A stretch of DNA of 64,000 nt from Tateyamaria sp. syn59 (GTDB lineage Bacteria; Pseudomonadota; Alphaproteobacteria; Rhodobacterales; Rhodobacteraceae). The translations under genes and the position numbers were made by a program. Where the stretch lies: assembly GCF_007995245.1 (NCBI RefSeq), contig NZ_VCBA01000016.1, forward strand, positions 1-64,000, written 5' to 3'. Shown here one piece after another: positions 1 to 10,743 of the stretch. The notes beneath the pieces are model-generated. The model ran no database searches. It had not been told where the DNA came from and saw nothing but the letters and a program-made list of their open reading frames with translations. Within the stretch, counting starts at the first letter, position 1. The number at the start of each line of letters is the position of its first letter.

Positions 1-27
1 GCAAAGCTCCTTCTCTGTCTCAAGGGT

Positions 28-79
28 GGCGGGGTGAACCCCGCCCTACGGTGGGTGGTAGGGCGGGGTTCACCCCGCC
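28..79. repeat. REP-like 22-bp inverted repeat downstream of fusA
   Basis: Two perfect 22-nt arms (28..49 and 58..79) flank an 8-nt spacer. Each arm is itself a near-palindrome of the form GTAGGGCGGGG-TTCA-CCCCGCC. A diverged relative of the same unit lies at 56804..56825. The pair sits just past the fusA stop codon and could fold into a long hairpin in the fusA transcript, but there is no T-run, so I do not call it a terminator. A further 7-bp hairpin (88..104) lies between it and fusA. Confidence 0.75.
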
Positions 80-107
80 TTCCCAGTGGTCGGGAAACCC
101 GACCTTA

Positions 108-2225
<2,118 letters not shown>

Positions 2226-2251
2226 GGGGCTGCTTCCTCAGGGTGTCTGGA

Positions 2252-2722
2252 TTACCAACGGTAATGGCTGAACGCTTTGTTGGCGTCGGCCATCTTGTGC
2301 GTGTCTTCACGCTTCTTCACGGCAGTACCGCGCGACTGTACGGCGTCGAGCAGTTCACCGGCGAGGCGTTCTTCCATTGTGTTTTCGTTGCGGCCGCGGC
2401 TGGCAGTGATCAACCAGCGGATTGCAAGCGCTTCGCGGCGCTCGGGACGCACTTCAACCGGCACCTGGTAGGTGGCACCACCGACGCGGCGCGAGCGCAC
2501 TTCCACGGACGGTTTGATGTTGTCCAGCGCTTCGTGGAACACTTCCACGGGTGCGCGCTTGATCTTGCCTTCAACACGGTCCAGCGCGTTGTAGACGATG
2601 CGTTCGGCGGTCGATTTCTTACCGTCCAGCATCAGGTTGTTCATGAACTTGGTCAAAACCTTATCGCCATACTTGGCGTCGGGCAGGACTTCGCGTTTCT
2701 CGGCGGCGTGACGACGTGACAT
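2252..2722 (-). CDS. rpsG: Small-subunit ribosomal protein S7
   Basis: S7 nucleates assembly of the 30S head by binding the 3' major domain of 16S rRNA. The 156-aa protein begins [15 protein letters not shown] and carries the conserved [15 protein letters not shown] and the [24 protein letters not shown] segments, as in other bacterial S7 proteins. It lies 12 nt downstream of rpsL and 26 nt upstream of fusA. In many bacteria S7 also represses its own operon by binding the rpsL-rpsG junction; the gap here is very short and I see no clear structure for that. Confidence 0.98.
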   Translation of the reverse strand: MSRRHAAEKREVLPDAKYGDKVLTKFMNNLMLDGKKSTAERIVYNALDRVEGKIKRAPVEVFHEALDNIKPSVEVRSRRVGGATYQVPVEVRPERREALAIRWLITASRGRNENTMEERLAGELLDAVQSRGTAVKKREDTHKMADANKAFSHYRW

Positions 2723-2734
2723 CTGCTGCTCTCC

Positions 2735-3106
2735 TTATTTGGGGCGCTTGGCGCCGTATTTCGAACGGCGTTGCTTACGATCTTTGACGCCCTGGGTATC
2801 CAGAACACCGCGCAGGATGTGGTAGCGCACACCAGGAAGGTCTTTGACACGGCCGCCGCGGATCAACACAACCGAGTGCTCTTGCAGGTTGTGGCTCTCG
2901 CCGGGGATGTAGCTGATGACCTCAAACCCGTTCGTCAGGCGCACCTTGGCAACCTTACGCATGGCCGAGTTCGGCTTCTTTGGTGTGGTGGTGTACACGC
3001 GTGTGCACACGCCGCGCTTCTGAGGATTGCCCTCAAGGTGAAGCGACTTCGAGCGTTTTACTTTAGGCTGCCGCGGCTTGCGGATCAGCTGTTGGATCGT
3101 TGGCAT
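2735..3106 (-). CDS. rpsL: Small-subunit ribosomal protein S12
   Basis: S12 shapes the decoding centre and is the target in which streptomycin-resistance substitutions arise. The start [13 protein letters not shown] at 3106 was chosen over an upstream in-frame start because it matches the universal N-terminus; it gives 123 aa. Family motifs are intact, including [18 protein letters not shown] (residues about 38-55) and [20 protein letters not shown]. The lysine of the PKKPN segment is the wild-type state. It is the first gene of rpsL-rpsG-fusA, about 225 nt downstream of a strong promoter-like sequence. Confidence 0.98.
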   Translation of the reverse strand: MPTIQQLIRKPRQPKVKRSKSLHLEGNPQKRGVCTRVYTTTPKKPNSAMRKVAKVRLTNGFEVISYIPGESHNLQEHSVVLIRGGRVKDLPGVRYHILRGVLDTQGVKDRKQRRSKYGAKRPK

Positions 3107-3330
3107 TGCAGGTTCTTTCCCCGTCTCATCAACATATGTCGTGCGGGACTGCCCCGCGGTTTCAATCTCATCGCTTGCTGTGCGTCCACAACAGCGCAAA
3201 AACCGCAATCGCTCCGGTGGACGGGGCGACGCGGTGGGTTTCCAGAGGATCGGGCCAATGCAGGGGCCGGATCGTGTCCACTTAAGTTTTGATTTCGGTG
3301 CCGGGACTGACCCCTTGCCGAGATAGCGGG

Positions 3331-3359
3331 CGTATATGGCGAGTCTCTTAGGGTGTCAA
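3331..3359 (-). promoter_or_regulatory. Sigma-70-type promoter for rpsL-rpsG-fusA
   Basis: On the minus strand a perfect -35 box TTGACA (3354..3359) is followed after exactly 17 nt by TATACG (3331..3336) as the -10. It lies in the 377-bp gap between rpsL and the divergent gene at 3484, leaving a leader of roughly 220 nt before the rpsL start codon. No other strong signal is seen in that gap. Confidence 0.75.
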
Positions 3360-3483
3360 CAGGCCCTGCCCCATGATCATATGGCCATGTCGCTTATTTC
3401 CAAAGGCTTGGATCGCGCCCTTTTGCTGGACAGAGGCATCGGGTCGCCGCTACAGCTTGTCGGATCAGGAAATTGGACGAAAA

Positions 3484-4293
3484 ATGAGAAGCTTAAGTCT
3501 TTTGGCCGCGCTGTGTTTGGCCCTTATCACCTTCATCTTCCCCCAGCCTGCCGACGCCCAGCGCCTGCCCGTCGAACGCAGCATGAAATACAACACGACT
3601 GACCACGGATTTGCAAAGATCAAAGGGAACACCCGTATGGGCAAACGCGCCCAGCGCTTTGAAGTACGCGCCGGCGATTGCGGGTGGGACGACGGTTGGA
3701 GCGATTGTGACAACGACCGGGAACGCTCGGAATTAAATGTCAAGAAGGATTGGCGCGCGGGCACGGACCAATGGATCGCGTTTTCGATCTATCTTCCGCC
3801 AGACTTCAAAACCTCTTCTCGAGTGCGAACCACAGTGGGTCAGGTGAAGATGAAGGGCGGCCCGACAGGTTTTACTGGTGGCTTCCCCTCTGAACCAGGT
3901 GTGTTCCAAATGGAGATGCTGGGTGACCGATACTTCTTGCGCGTGCACGTTCTGTCAGGTCCGTTCGACAACGTGCGCAACGACATCAAGGACTACAACC
4001 TTGCCAGCATCCGGGAACTGCGGGGCAAGTGGACCGACTTCGTGGTACGTCTGAACACGAAGTCCGCGCCGGGATCACTGGAGGTCTATAAAAACGGAAC
4101 ACGAGTGGCCGCACACGCCTACAACCAGAACTACGCGCCCGAAGCCTACTACTTCAAATACGGAATCTACCGCTCCTTCGTCAGCCAGCACCGCGGCCCC
4201 ATGCCCACTCAAGTTGTGCTCTTTGACGAGGTGCGCATGGGCCGCAGCTATGACAAGGTCGCGGTCGAACGCCAGCGTCGCGCCGTAGACTGA
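3484..4293 (+). CDS. Secreted polysaccharide lyase-like protein (heparin lyase I family fold)
   Basis: The start at 3484 gives a clear signal peptide: MRSLSLLAALCLALITFIFP followed by a PADAQR cleavage region. The mature 245-aa protein has the look of the heparin lyase I-type jelly-roll family (Pfam Polysacc_lyase), with the DQWIAFSIYLPPDF strand typical of that group near residue 98, followed by QVKMKGGP, a LRGKWTDFVVRLN segment and a C-terminal strand ending in FDEVRMG. By family it would act on a polysaccharide in the periplasm or outside the cell, but the substrate cannot be read from sequence. The next gene, a glycosyltransferase, starts 18 nt later, so the two probably form an operon. 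The pair is divergent from the str operon. Confidence 0.7.
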   Translation: MRSLSLLAALCLALITFIFPQPADAQRLPVERSMKYNTTDHGFAKIKGNTRMGKRAQRFEVRAGDCGWDDGWSDCDNDRERSELNVKKDWRAGTDQWIAFSIYLPPDFKTSSRVRTTVGQVKMKGGPTGFTGGFPSEPGVFQMEMLGDRYFLRVHVLSGPFDNVRNDIKDYNLASIRELRGKWTDFVVRLNTKSAPGSLEVYKNGTRVAAHAYNQNYAPEAYYFKYGIYRSFVSQHRGPMPTQVVLFDEVRMGRSYDKVAVERQRRAVD

Positions 4294-4311
4294 GCAAACA
4301 GAAGGCACAAA

Positions 4312-5118
4312 ATGCAGATCATCGGACTCTGCCGCTTTTCCTATCCCGCCATCGGGGGCTTTCAGGTTGGTCACGAAACCATCGAAGAACGCATGGATTA
4401 CCTCTGGGCCCATGACCGGATCGAAGAACGGTTTCGCCTGCTCGAAACCATGGCCCTGCCCTGTCTGCGCGCGCAGACGGACGAGGATTTTGACCTGCTG
4501 ATCCTGATCGGTGACCAGTTCCCAAAGGAACATCGCGACCGCCTGCACGACCTGACCGCCGGCATAAAACAGATCCAGATCATCGCCGAGCCCCCTGCCC
4601 CCAGCCGCGAGATGTCCAAGGCGCTTCTGAACAACGCCCGCCGCGACCCGTCCAAACCCTGCATCCAGTTTCGCCACGATGACGACGACGCCTGCGCCGT
4701 GGACTTCATCGAAAAGCTGCGCGAAGCGGCCAAGGATGCCCGCCCCCTGACTAAGAAGCACAAGACCGTCGGGCTAGACTGGAACCAGGGGTACATCGCC
4801 GAAGTGGGCGCAAAGGGGATTTCGGCCACCCAGATTTACCGCGCCTTCTATGTCTCCGCGCTAGGCATGCACATCCAGGGCGACTGCGCCATGACGATCC
4901 ACAACTTCATGCACGAACGCATCCCGCAATTCATGCCCTGCGTGACCTACTCAGACCGCGACATGTTCGTCCGCACCCACAACGGCTACAACGACAGCCG
5001 CAAGAAAAAGGTGAAGGACTGGCCGGTCGAGCCACTGACACCCAAGCAGGTGCGGCTCTTCCGCAACCGCTTCGCCGTGGACGTGGACGCAGTGAAACAG
5101 GTCTTCTCAGCCCCCTGA
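4312..5118 (+). CDS. Putative rhamnosyltransferase-like glycosyltransferase
   Basis: The 268-aa soluble protein starts MQIIGLCRFSYPAIGGFQ and resembles the putative rhamnosyl transferase family found next to surface-polysaccharide genes. It has an IEERFRLLETMALPCLRAQTDEDF segment, followed by LLILIGDQFP, and an acidic FRHDDDDACAVDFI run near residue 125 that is the likely metal and nucleotide-sugar site (a DXD-type motif). No membrane segment or signal peptide is seen. It lies directly behind the lyase-like gene, and its 3' end overlaps the convergent exporter gene by 12 bp. Acceptor and donor sugars are unknown. Confidence 0.65.
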   Translation: MQIIGLCRFSYPAIGGFQVGHETIEERMDYLWAHDRIEERFRLLETMALPCLRAQTDEDFDLLILIGDQFPKEHRDRLHDLTAGIKQIQIIAEPPAPSREMSKALLNNARRDPSKPCIQFRHDDDDACAVDFIEKLREAAKDARPLTKKHKTVGLDWNQGYIAEVGAKGISATQIYRAFYVSALGMHIQGDCAMTIHNFMHERIPQFMPCVTYSDRDMFVRTHNGYNDSRKKKVKDWPVEPLTPKQVRLFRNRFAVDVDAVKQVFSAP

Positions 5119-5973
5119 CACCTGCCGCTCGCGATAAAGCGTAAAGAGCCCCGTCGCCACGACAATGGCAGCCCCGAGGAGCGTCAGCGACGAAGGCCAG
5201 TCGCCAAAGACCAGCCACCCCAACACCAGCGCCCAGATCAACCCGGTATAGCGGAAGGGCGCGATAAAACTGATCTCGCCCACGCGCATCACCTGCACGG
5301 AAAAGAAGTAACCGCCGATGATAAAGACGGACGCGCCACCGATCAGCACGGCTAAGCGCAAATCAATGGGCACCCATTCGGAACCGGCCCCGCTGACGCC
5401 AGCAAACAGCGTCACCGTCAGCGCCGCAACAAGGGTCACGGTCATCGACGGCACCTCCTCCGACAGCCGCCGCGTCGCCAGATCGCGCACGGTTACGCAA
5501 GCCACCGCGATCAACGCATAGACGGACCAGACCGAAAACCCCTCCGCCCCCGGTCGCACGATCAGCAACATACCCATGAACCCGATCAGAATGGCCGACA
5601 TCCGCCGCCAGCCCAACGGCTCGCGTAGGAACAGCGCAGCCCCCACGGCCACGGTCAGTGGCAGCACCTGCAGAATGGCCGTCACATTGGCGAGCGGCAT
5701 GTTCAACAGCGCTGTGATAAAGAAGTACGCCGCTCCCACCTCGGCCCCCGACCGGACGGCAGTCAGACCCCAGTCGCGCCGCGCGATGCGAAAGTGAATG
5801 GCGCCCAGCCAGCGCGCCATCACCACGATCAGAACGGACGAGATCACCCCGCGAATGACCAGAAGCTGCATCAGCGGAACCGCCCCATCCGTCATCTTGA
5901 TCAGCGTATCATTCAGCGTGAACGACGCCATCGACGCCATCATCAAAAGCGCACCAATCGTGTTGGGAGACAT
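5107..5973 (-). CDS. EamA/DMT-family membrane transporter
   Basis: A 288-aa, very hydrophobic protein with about ten membrane helices in two homologous halves, as expected for drug/metabolite exporters of the EamA type. The first half starts MSPNTIGALLMMASMASFTLNDTLIKM; an RxG-containing helix MQLLVIRGVISSVLIVV and the second-half IAPFRYTGLIWALVLGWLVFGDWP are characteristic. An upstream start at 6015 would add 14 residues; I prefer 5973 because MSPNTIG aligns with family N-termini. The substrate is not predictable. It is convergent with the glycosyltransferase and divergent from the MFS gene. Confidence 0.85.
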   Translation of the reverse strand: MSPNTIGALLMMASMASFTLNDTLIKMTDGAVPLMQLLVIRGVISSVLIVVMARWLGAIHFRIARRDWGLTAVRSGAEVGAAYFFITALLNMPLANVTAILQVLPLTVAVGAALFLREPLGWRRMSAILIGFMGMLLIVRPGAEGFSVWSVYALIAVACVTVRDLATRRLSEEVPSMTVTLVAALTVTLFAGVSGAGSEWVPIDLRLAVLIGGASVFIIGGYFFSVQVMRVGEISFIAPFRYTGLIWALVLGWLVFGDWPSSLTLLGAAIVVATGLFTLYRERQVSGG

Positions 5974-6112
5974 GGGGAAACCAATCCTAAGCTTGCCCGG
6001 CGACGCTATCTTCATCGTTTCGCAGTGACCAGAGACACAGGTCGGAATTATTCCTTGACCTCAAGTGGACTTGACCTCTTACGCCGTGAAAAACTCTGAC
6101 ACGAAAGACCCA

Positions 6113-7378
6113 ATGGCAGACCGCTCCCTCCTTCCCCGTTTCATCGCAGCAAGTGGCATGACCAATCTGGCCGACGGCATCGCCGTCGTGGTCTGGGCCT
6201 GGATCGCATCCCTTCTGACCCGTGATCCCGTGCTGATTGCGCTCATGCCCATCGCCCTGCGGCTGCCGTGGTTCCTCTTTGCGCTGCCTGCGGGCGTGGT
6301 GACGGACCGCGTGGACCGGCGACTTCTGATCCTCGGAATGGATGTCCTGCGCGCCGCCGCATTTGCCGCGGCGGGCCTATGCGTGTGGATGTCGATGCCA
6401 CTCACGCCCGCGCCGGACACAGGCACCGCCAACCCGATGCTCTTCTACGCGCTTCTGTCCTGCGCCTTGTTCGTGGGCACGGCAGAGGTGTTTCGCGACA
6501 ACGCCGCCCAGACAATCCTCCCAGCGCTCGTCCCCCACGCGCAGCTCGAACAGGCCAATGGGCAGTTGTGGAGCGTCGAACTGGTCGGAAACTCCCTGCT
6601 CGGCCCAGCCCTCGGCGCGTTCCTGATTGCCGCCGTGATCTGGACCCCCTTCGCCCTGAACGCCGCCATGTTCGCACTCGCCGCACTGCTGGTCCTGTCG
6701 CTCAGCGGGCCTTTCAAGCCGACACGGACGTCACAAGGGTCATGGCGCAGCGATCTTGCCGAAGGCTGGCGCTTTCTGCGCGGGCACCCGTTCCTGATGG
6801 TGCTGGCGGTGATCACCGGCATCTGGAACCTGCTGCACCAAATGGTCGTGATCGCGTTGATCCTGCACGTACAGGAAAACCTCGGGATCGGGGCACAGGG
6901 CTACGGCCTGATCCTCGCTGCCGGAGCGGTCGGGGGCATCGCGGGTGGCATCGTCGCCGCGCGCGTGGTCAAAATGATGGGCCAGAACGCCGCCGCCCAA
7001 TGGATGACACTCGCCTCCGCCGTAGCCTTTGCCATCATGCCCTTTGCCCCGAACGGCTACGTGCTGGCACTGGTGCTGGCGATGTTCGAATTCACCGGCC
7101 TCATCTGGAACACAGTGTCGGTCTCCTACCGCCAACGCTCCATCCCCGACGCGCTCTTGGGCCGGGTCAACAGCATCTACCGGCTGCTGGCCTGGGGCAT
7201 GATGCCCATCGGGCTTCTCCTGTCCGGTCTCATCGTGCGCTGGTCCGAAGGTGCGGTGACCCGCGATCTCGCCCTGATCACGCCTTTCGTCCTTGCGGCT
7301 CTGGGTGCCACAGCGCTTACGGCGCTGGCATGGCGGCCTCTGGGCCGGGGGTTCAAACCGATCAGCGCGCCGCAATAG
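6113..7378 (+). CDS. MFS transporter (exporter type)
   Basis: A 421-aa protein with about twelve membrane helices. The loop PAGVVTDRVDRRLLILGMDVLRA (residues about 58-80) is the MFS A-motif region seen in enterobactin- and macrolide-type exporters. The central cytoplasmic loop (RSDLAEGWRFLRGHPFLM) and the late motif SVSYRQRSIPDALLGRVNSIYRLLAWGMMPIG fit the same subfamily. An in-frame GTG at 6065 would add 16 residues; the ATG at 6113 is preferred because MADRSLLPRF leads straight into the first helix. It ends 6 bp before the convergent histidine kinase gene. Cargo unknown. Confidence 0.85.
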   Translation: MADRSLLPRFIAASGMTNLADGIAVVVWAWIASLLTRDPVLIALMPIALRLPWFLFALPAGVVTDRVDRRLLILGMDVLRAAAFAAAGLCVWMSMPLTPAPDTGTANPMLFYALLSCALFVGTAEVFRDNAAQTILPALVPHAQLEQANGQLWSVELVGNSLLGPALGAFLIAAVIWTPFALNAAMFALAALLVLSLSGPFKPTRTSQGSWRSDLAEGWRFLRGHPFLMVLAVITGIWNLLHQMVVIALILHVQENLGIGAQGYGLILAAGAVGGIAGGIVAARVVKMMGQNAAAQWMTLASAVAFAIMPFAPNGYVLALVLAMFEFTGLIWNTVSVSYRQRSIPDALLGRVNSIYRLLAWGMMPIGLLLSGLIVRWSEGAVTRDLALITPFVLAALGATALTALAWRPLGRGFKPISAPQ

Positions 7379-7384
7379 GCACAG

Positions 7385-8758
7385 TCAATCAGCAGCAAGC
7401 GGCAATTCCAGAACAATACAGGCCCCCCGCGCCCGTTCTGCAATGGTCAAACGCCCACCATGGTTCTCCATCACACGGGCCGCAATGGGCAACCCAAGGC
7501 CCGTGCCCGGTCCGGCCTTGGGCTGGCTGAAGCGGGCCACGGCAAGGGGACGGTCCTCGGGCGCGATACCGATGCCATCATCCTCCACCTCCAGCCGCGC
7601 AATGTCGCCATGGGCAATCAAACGCAACACGATGCGCGTCAAGTCCGGGCCACCATGTGCAACCGCGTTCGTCAGCAGGTTCAACAGCGCCTCTTGCAAC
7701 ATCAGATCATCACCACGCACCTGCACCTCATCAGCGGGCGGATCAAAGCTTACCTGAATATGCGCAACTTCCACCGACGCTCCGCCCCGAAACCGGGCAA
7801 CCACGGACTGGCATAGCGCACCAAGGTCAACAAGCTGCAAAGACTGCGCCGTATCCGACCCGCTCGCCCGCTCAAAAGACAAAAGCTGGTTGGTCAGATG
7901 CGTGGCCTCACGCGCCGCTGCCACCAACTCTCCGCTGCGCGCCTTCGACGCCTCCTGCGTCGGGGCACTCTCGACCGCCTCGGCCAGCGCAAGCACCCCG
8001 GCAATCGGGTTGCGCAACTGATGCGCGGCGTTCGAGATGAACTCGTCCTTGGAACTGATCCGCCGCGCCACACGGTCCAGCAGCGCATTCAGCGTGGCCA
8101 CAACGCCCTGCGCTTCGGTCGGCACCGCGCGGCGGATCGGAGTAAGATCGCTGGGCGTACGCCGCGCAATAGCGTCCTCCAACTCCAGCAGGGGCCGCAG
8201 CCCCAAGCGCACGCCAAACCACACGATCAACGCAACCGACAGCACCAGCAACAAAAGGACAGCAATCGTACGCGACACCACAGCGGTCACGAACGATGCG
8301 CGGACGCCCATATCCTGCCAGACCGAAATTGTAAAAATGCCAGTAATCCCGTCCAGCGTCGCCGCATCCTGAAACCGCAACGCGCGCACGTCCCGACCCT
8401 GATAGGTGGCATCGTAAAAAAGCGGCTCCGCTTCGGTGATGGGTACGGCAGAGGGCGGGCGCGGCGGCGTCGCGTATCCGGTTACGAACACGCCATCGGG
8501 TGCAAAAACGTGGTAGAACAGCTCGCCCCCGGAGGTGTCACTGATCAACCGCCTCGTGTCGGGTGACAGCGCGTCGCCCCCGGACAAGGCCACATCCCGC
8601 GAAATGGCCAACGCCGCCGACAACAACCCGCGATCAAAGATCTCGCCCGCCCGCTCGGTCGTGCCGCGAAACTCGAGAACCGCCAAGCCAACAGCAATCA
8701 GCAAGAGCGGCGTCAGGATGATGATGATCAGGCGCGTGCGCAGCGATCGGGTCTTCAT
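7385..8758 (-). CDS. Sensor histidine kinase of TctE type
   Basis: A membrane sensor that probably controls the neighbouring tricarboxylate transporter. The start at 8758 (MKTRSLRTRLI) gives 457 aa: helix 1 at residues 10-28, a periplasmic domain to about 160 of the kind found in TctE-type kinases, helix 2 at 163-182, a short HAMP-like linker, and the H box NAAHQLRNP with the phospho-accepting His246. The N box LLTNAVAHGG, DDGIGIAPEDR and GTGLGLPIA follow. Its start overlaps the stop of the response regulator gene (ATGA at 8755..8758), so the two are translationally coupled. In known TctDE systems the kinase senses tricarboxylates; the ligand here is inferred from the adjacent transporter. 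Confidence 0.88.
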   Translation of the reverse strand: MKTRSLRTRLIIIILTPLLLIAVGLAVLEFRGTTERAGEIFDRGLLSAALAISRDVALSGGDALSPDTRRLISDTSGGELFYHVFAPDGVFVTGYATPPRPPSAVPITEAEPLFYDATYQGRDVRALRFQDAATLDGITGIFTISVWQDMGVRASFVTAVVSRTIAVLLLLVLSVALIVWFGVRLGLRPLLELEDAIARRTPSDLTPIRRAVPTEAQGVVATLNALLDRVARRISSKDEFISNAAHQLRNPIAGVLALAEAVESAPTQEASKARSGELVAAAREATHLTNQLLSFERASGSDTAQSLQLVDLGALCQSVVARFRGGASVEVAHIQVSFDPPADEVQVRGDDLMLQEALLNLLTNAVAHGGPDLTRIVLRLIAHGDIARLEVEDDGIGIAPEDRPLAVARFSQPKAGPGTGLGLPIAARVMENHGGRLTIAERARGACIVLELPLAAD

Positions 8759-9429
8759 GGCGCCTCGCTCACGCGCAACTGATAGCCCAGACCCCGCTGC
8801 GCCTTGATCCCGATGCCATAGGGCTTCAGGCGCGACCGGATGCGCGAGATATAAACCTCGATCACCTGCTCCTCGACATCCGCACCAACACCATAGGCAT
8901 AGTCCAGCAGCGCCGACTTGGTCACCAACCGCTCGCCCGCATCCAGCAGACACTCGAACACCGCAAGCTCGCGGCGCGGCAACTCAACGGGCGTGTCCCC
9001 ATCCAGAAGCTGGCGCGCATCGGGATCAAAGGCCAGCCGCCCCACCTGCCGCACCCGGCGCTGCGGCACCGCGCGCCGCCGGGCCAGCGCACGCACACGC
9101 GCCTCAAGCTCGGCCATCTCGAACGGCTTGATCAGGTAGTCATCTGCCCCGGCATCCAGTCCCAGCACACGGTCCTCCGTCGCGGCCCGTGCGGTCAGCA
9201 ACACGACCGGACGCTGATCTCCCCGCTCCCGCAACTCCGACAGGATACGCAGCCCGTCCGTCCCCGGCAGATTGATGTCGAGGATGATCATATCCGACGT
9301 GTCGGTCCGCAGGAACTCCGCCGCGTCGGTGCCGTCATGCAGAATATCCACCGCGTGACCCGCATCCTCCAACCGGTAGGCGATGCCTTTTGCCAACCCG
9401 ACATTGTCTTCCACCAACGTGATCCGCAT
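8755..9429 (-). CDS. OmpR-family response regulator of TctD type
   Basis: A 224-aa two-domain regulator. The receiver domain has the acidic pair in LVEDN (residues 5-9), the phospho-acceptor Asp51 in MIILDINLPG, and the conserved Lys in LIKPFEMAEL. The C-terminal winged helix includes LPRRELAVFECLL and the closing RGLGYQL. I start it at 9429 (MRITLVEDN) rather than 9447 because the receiver fold begins there. It is divergent from the TTT binding-protein gene; the 132-bp gap contains an 11-bp tandem repeat that suits an OmpR-type dimer. The pairing with the downstream kinase and the opposite transporter is the classic tctDE arrangement. Confidence 0.9.
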   Translation of the reverse strand: MRITLVEDNVGLAKGIAYRLEDAGHAVDILHDGTDAAEFLRTDTSDMIILDINLPGTDGLRILSELRERGDQRPVVLLTARAATEDRVLGLDAGADDYLIKPFEMAELEARVRALARRRAVPQRRVRQVGRLAFDPDARQLLDGDTPVELPRRELAVFECLLDAGERLVTKSALLDYAYGVGADVEEQVIEVYISRIRSRLKPYGIGIKAQRGLGYQLRVSEAP

Positions 9430-9443
9430 GAATTTCCCGGTCT

Positions 9444-9465
9444 GCAAGTTTCGCGCAAGGTTCGC
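9444..9465. promoter_or_regulatory. Tandem 11-bp direct repeat, candidate TctD-like binding site
   Basis: GCAAGTTTCGC (9444..9454) is followed without a gap by GCAAGGTTCGC (9455..9465), differing at one base. OmpR-family regulators usually bind head-to-tail repeats with about one helical turn spacing, which this matches. It lies 15 bp upstream of the response regulator start codon and about 97 bp upstream of the binding-protein gene, so it could serve both promoters. Confidence 0.55.
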
Positions 9466-9561
9466 AGGTCAACTTGTACACATCAACCAGGCACGGACAG
9501 CCCGGTCACATGGCTTCGGTCGGCCCGGGGAGGGGACGACCAGCACATAAGGGAGGAACAC

Positions 9562-10674
9562 ATGTCCAATATCAAAACCACACGTCGTGTGGCCTGCAGC
9601 CTCGTGGCTGCGGCAGCCGCGACTTTCGCGGCGCAGGCCAACGCAGGCGGCCACGGCATTGATCTCGAAGGCAAGACCGTTGAATGGATCATCCCGTTCT
9701 CGGAAACCGGCGGCTCGGCCAAATGGGCCAACTTCTACGCGCCCCTACTCAGCGAAGCACTGCCCGGCCAGCCCACGGTCGTGGTCAAGTTCATGCCCGG
9801 CGCAGGCTCCACCAAAGGCGCCAACTTCTTCCAGGAACAAGAGTACGCAGACAGCGAAGGCACGCTCATCTTCGGCTCGTCCGGCTCGACCCAATTCCCG
9901 TTCCTGCTGGACGACCCACGGGTCAAGTACAATTACGCGGACTGGAACGTCGTTCTGGCATCCGGCACGGGCGGTGTCGCCTACCTGCCGCCGGACATGG
10001 CGGCCAAGATGGACGGGCTCGATGCCTCGGGCCTTCAGGAAGAGGACTTCATCTATGGCTCTCAGGGCGCCACACGCCTCGATCTTGTGCCACTTCTGGC
10101 GTGGGAAATGCTCGGCCTGAACGTCGAGCCTGTCTTCGGCATCAAGGGCCGTGGCGATGGCCGCCTGATGTTCGAACGAGGCGAGGCAAATATCGACTAC
10201 CAGACCTCCTCCGGCTTCCTGTCGGGCGTGACACCACTGGTCGAGGCTGGCACCGCCGTTCCGATGATGAGCTGGGGCGCGCTGGACGCGGATGGCAACA
10301 TCGTCCGCGACCCGACCTTCCCCGACATGCCGACGTTCAAAGAGGTGTGCGATGCGACCGACGGCTGCGAAACCTCCGGCACGCAATGGGACGCATGGAA
10401 AGCCTTCTTCATCGCGGGCTTCCCAGCGCAGAAGATGGTGTTCCTGCCCAACGGCGCATCAGCGGACGCCATCGCGACCTACACGGCGGCGTTCGAAGCG
10501 GTCCAAGCCCGCGCCGACTTTGCCGACATCTCGTCGAAACGTCTGGGCAAGTACCCGCAAATGACCGGGGCAGAGGCGCAAGCCGCACTCGAAAGCGGCA
10601 CCAACGTCCCGCAAGAGGCCAAGGACTTCGTCACTGGCTGGCTCGAAGAACGCTACGGCGTGACGTTGAACTAA
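9562..10674 (+). CDS. TTT (Bug/TctC-type) periplasmic substrate-binding protein
   Basis: Binds the transported acid in the periplasm and hands it to the TctAB permease. The start at 9562 follows GGGAGG and gives 370 aa with a signal peptide (VACSLVAAAAATFAAQANA). The mature protein starts with the Bug-family opening GKTVEWIIPFSETGGSAKWANF, then PGAGSTKGANFF and the GSSGSTQFPFLL strand. It is longer than the usual 310-330 aa for the family, with extra sequence in the second half (residues about 260-310, including two Cys in CDATDGCETSG). It is followed after 69 nt, containing a palindromic hairpin, by the permease gene. Confidence 0.85.
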   Translation: MSNIKTTRRVACSLVAAAAATFAAQANAGGHGIDLEGKTVEWIIPFSETGGSAKWANFYAPLLSEALPGQPTVVVKFMPGAGSTKGANFFQEQEYADSEGTLIFGSSGSTQFPFLLDDPRVKYNYADWNVVLASGTGGVAYLPPDMAAKMDGLDASGLQEEDFIYGSQGATRLDLVPLLAWEMLGLNVEPVFGIKGRGDGRLMFERGEANIDYQTSSGFLSGVTPLVEAGTAVPMMSWGALDADGNIVRDPTFPDMPTFKEVCDATDGCETSGTQWDAWKAFFIAGFPAQKMVFLPNGASADAIATYTAAFEAVQARADFADISSKRLGKYPQMTGAEAQAALESGTNVPQEAKDFVTGWLEERYGVTLN

Positions 10675-10693
10675 GACTTTGCTGTCTGACTGT

Positions 10694-10713
10694 CCTGTCC
10701 CCGCGGGGACAGG
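10694..10713. repeat. Intercistronic palindrome (GTCCCCGCGGGGAC core)
   Basis: A perfect 20-bp palindrome with core GTCCCCGCGGGGAC (10697..10710), lying between the binding-protein gene and its permease. The same 14-bp core recurs at 57004..57017 and 57029..57042, and with one mismatch at 58393..58406, always in intergenic DNA. In the transcript it would form a stable hairpin that could protect or attenuate the binding-protein mRNA relative to the permease mRNA. Confidence 0.6.
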
Positions 10714-10743
10714 GCGCTTTACCCGGTAAGGCAGAGGCATCTC

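Noticed and set aside
88-104. Short hairpin GGTCGGG-AAA-CCCGACC after fusA as a terminator
   Set aside because: No T-run follows on the minus strand; the role of this fold is open.
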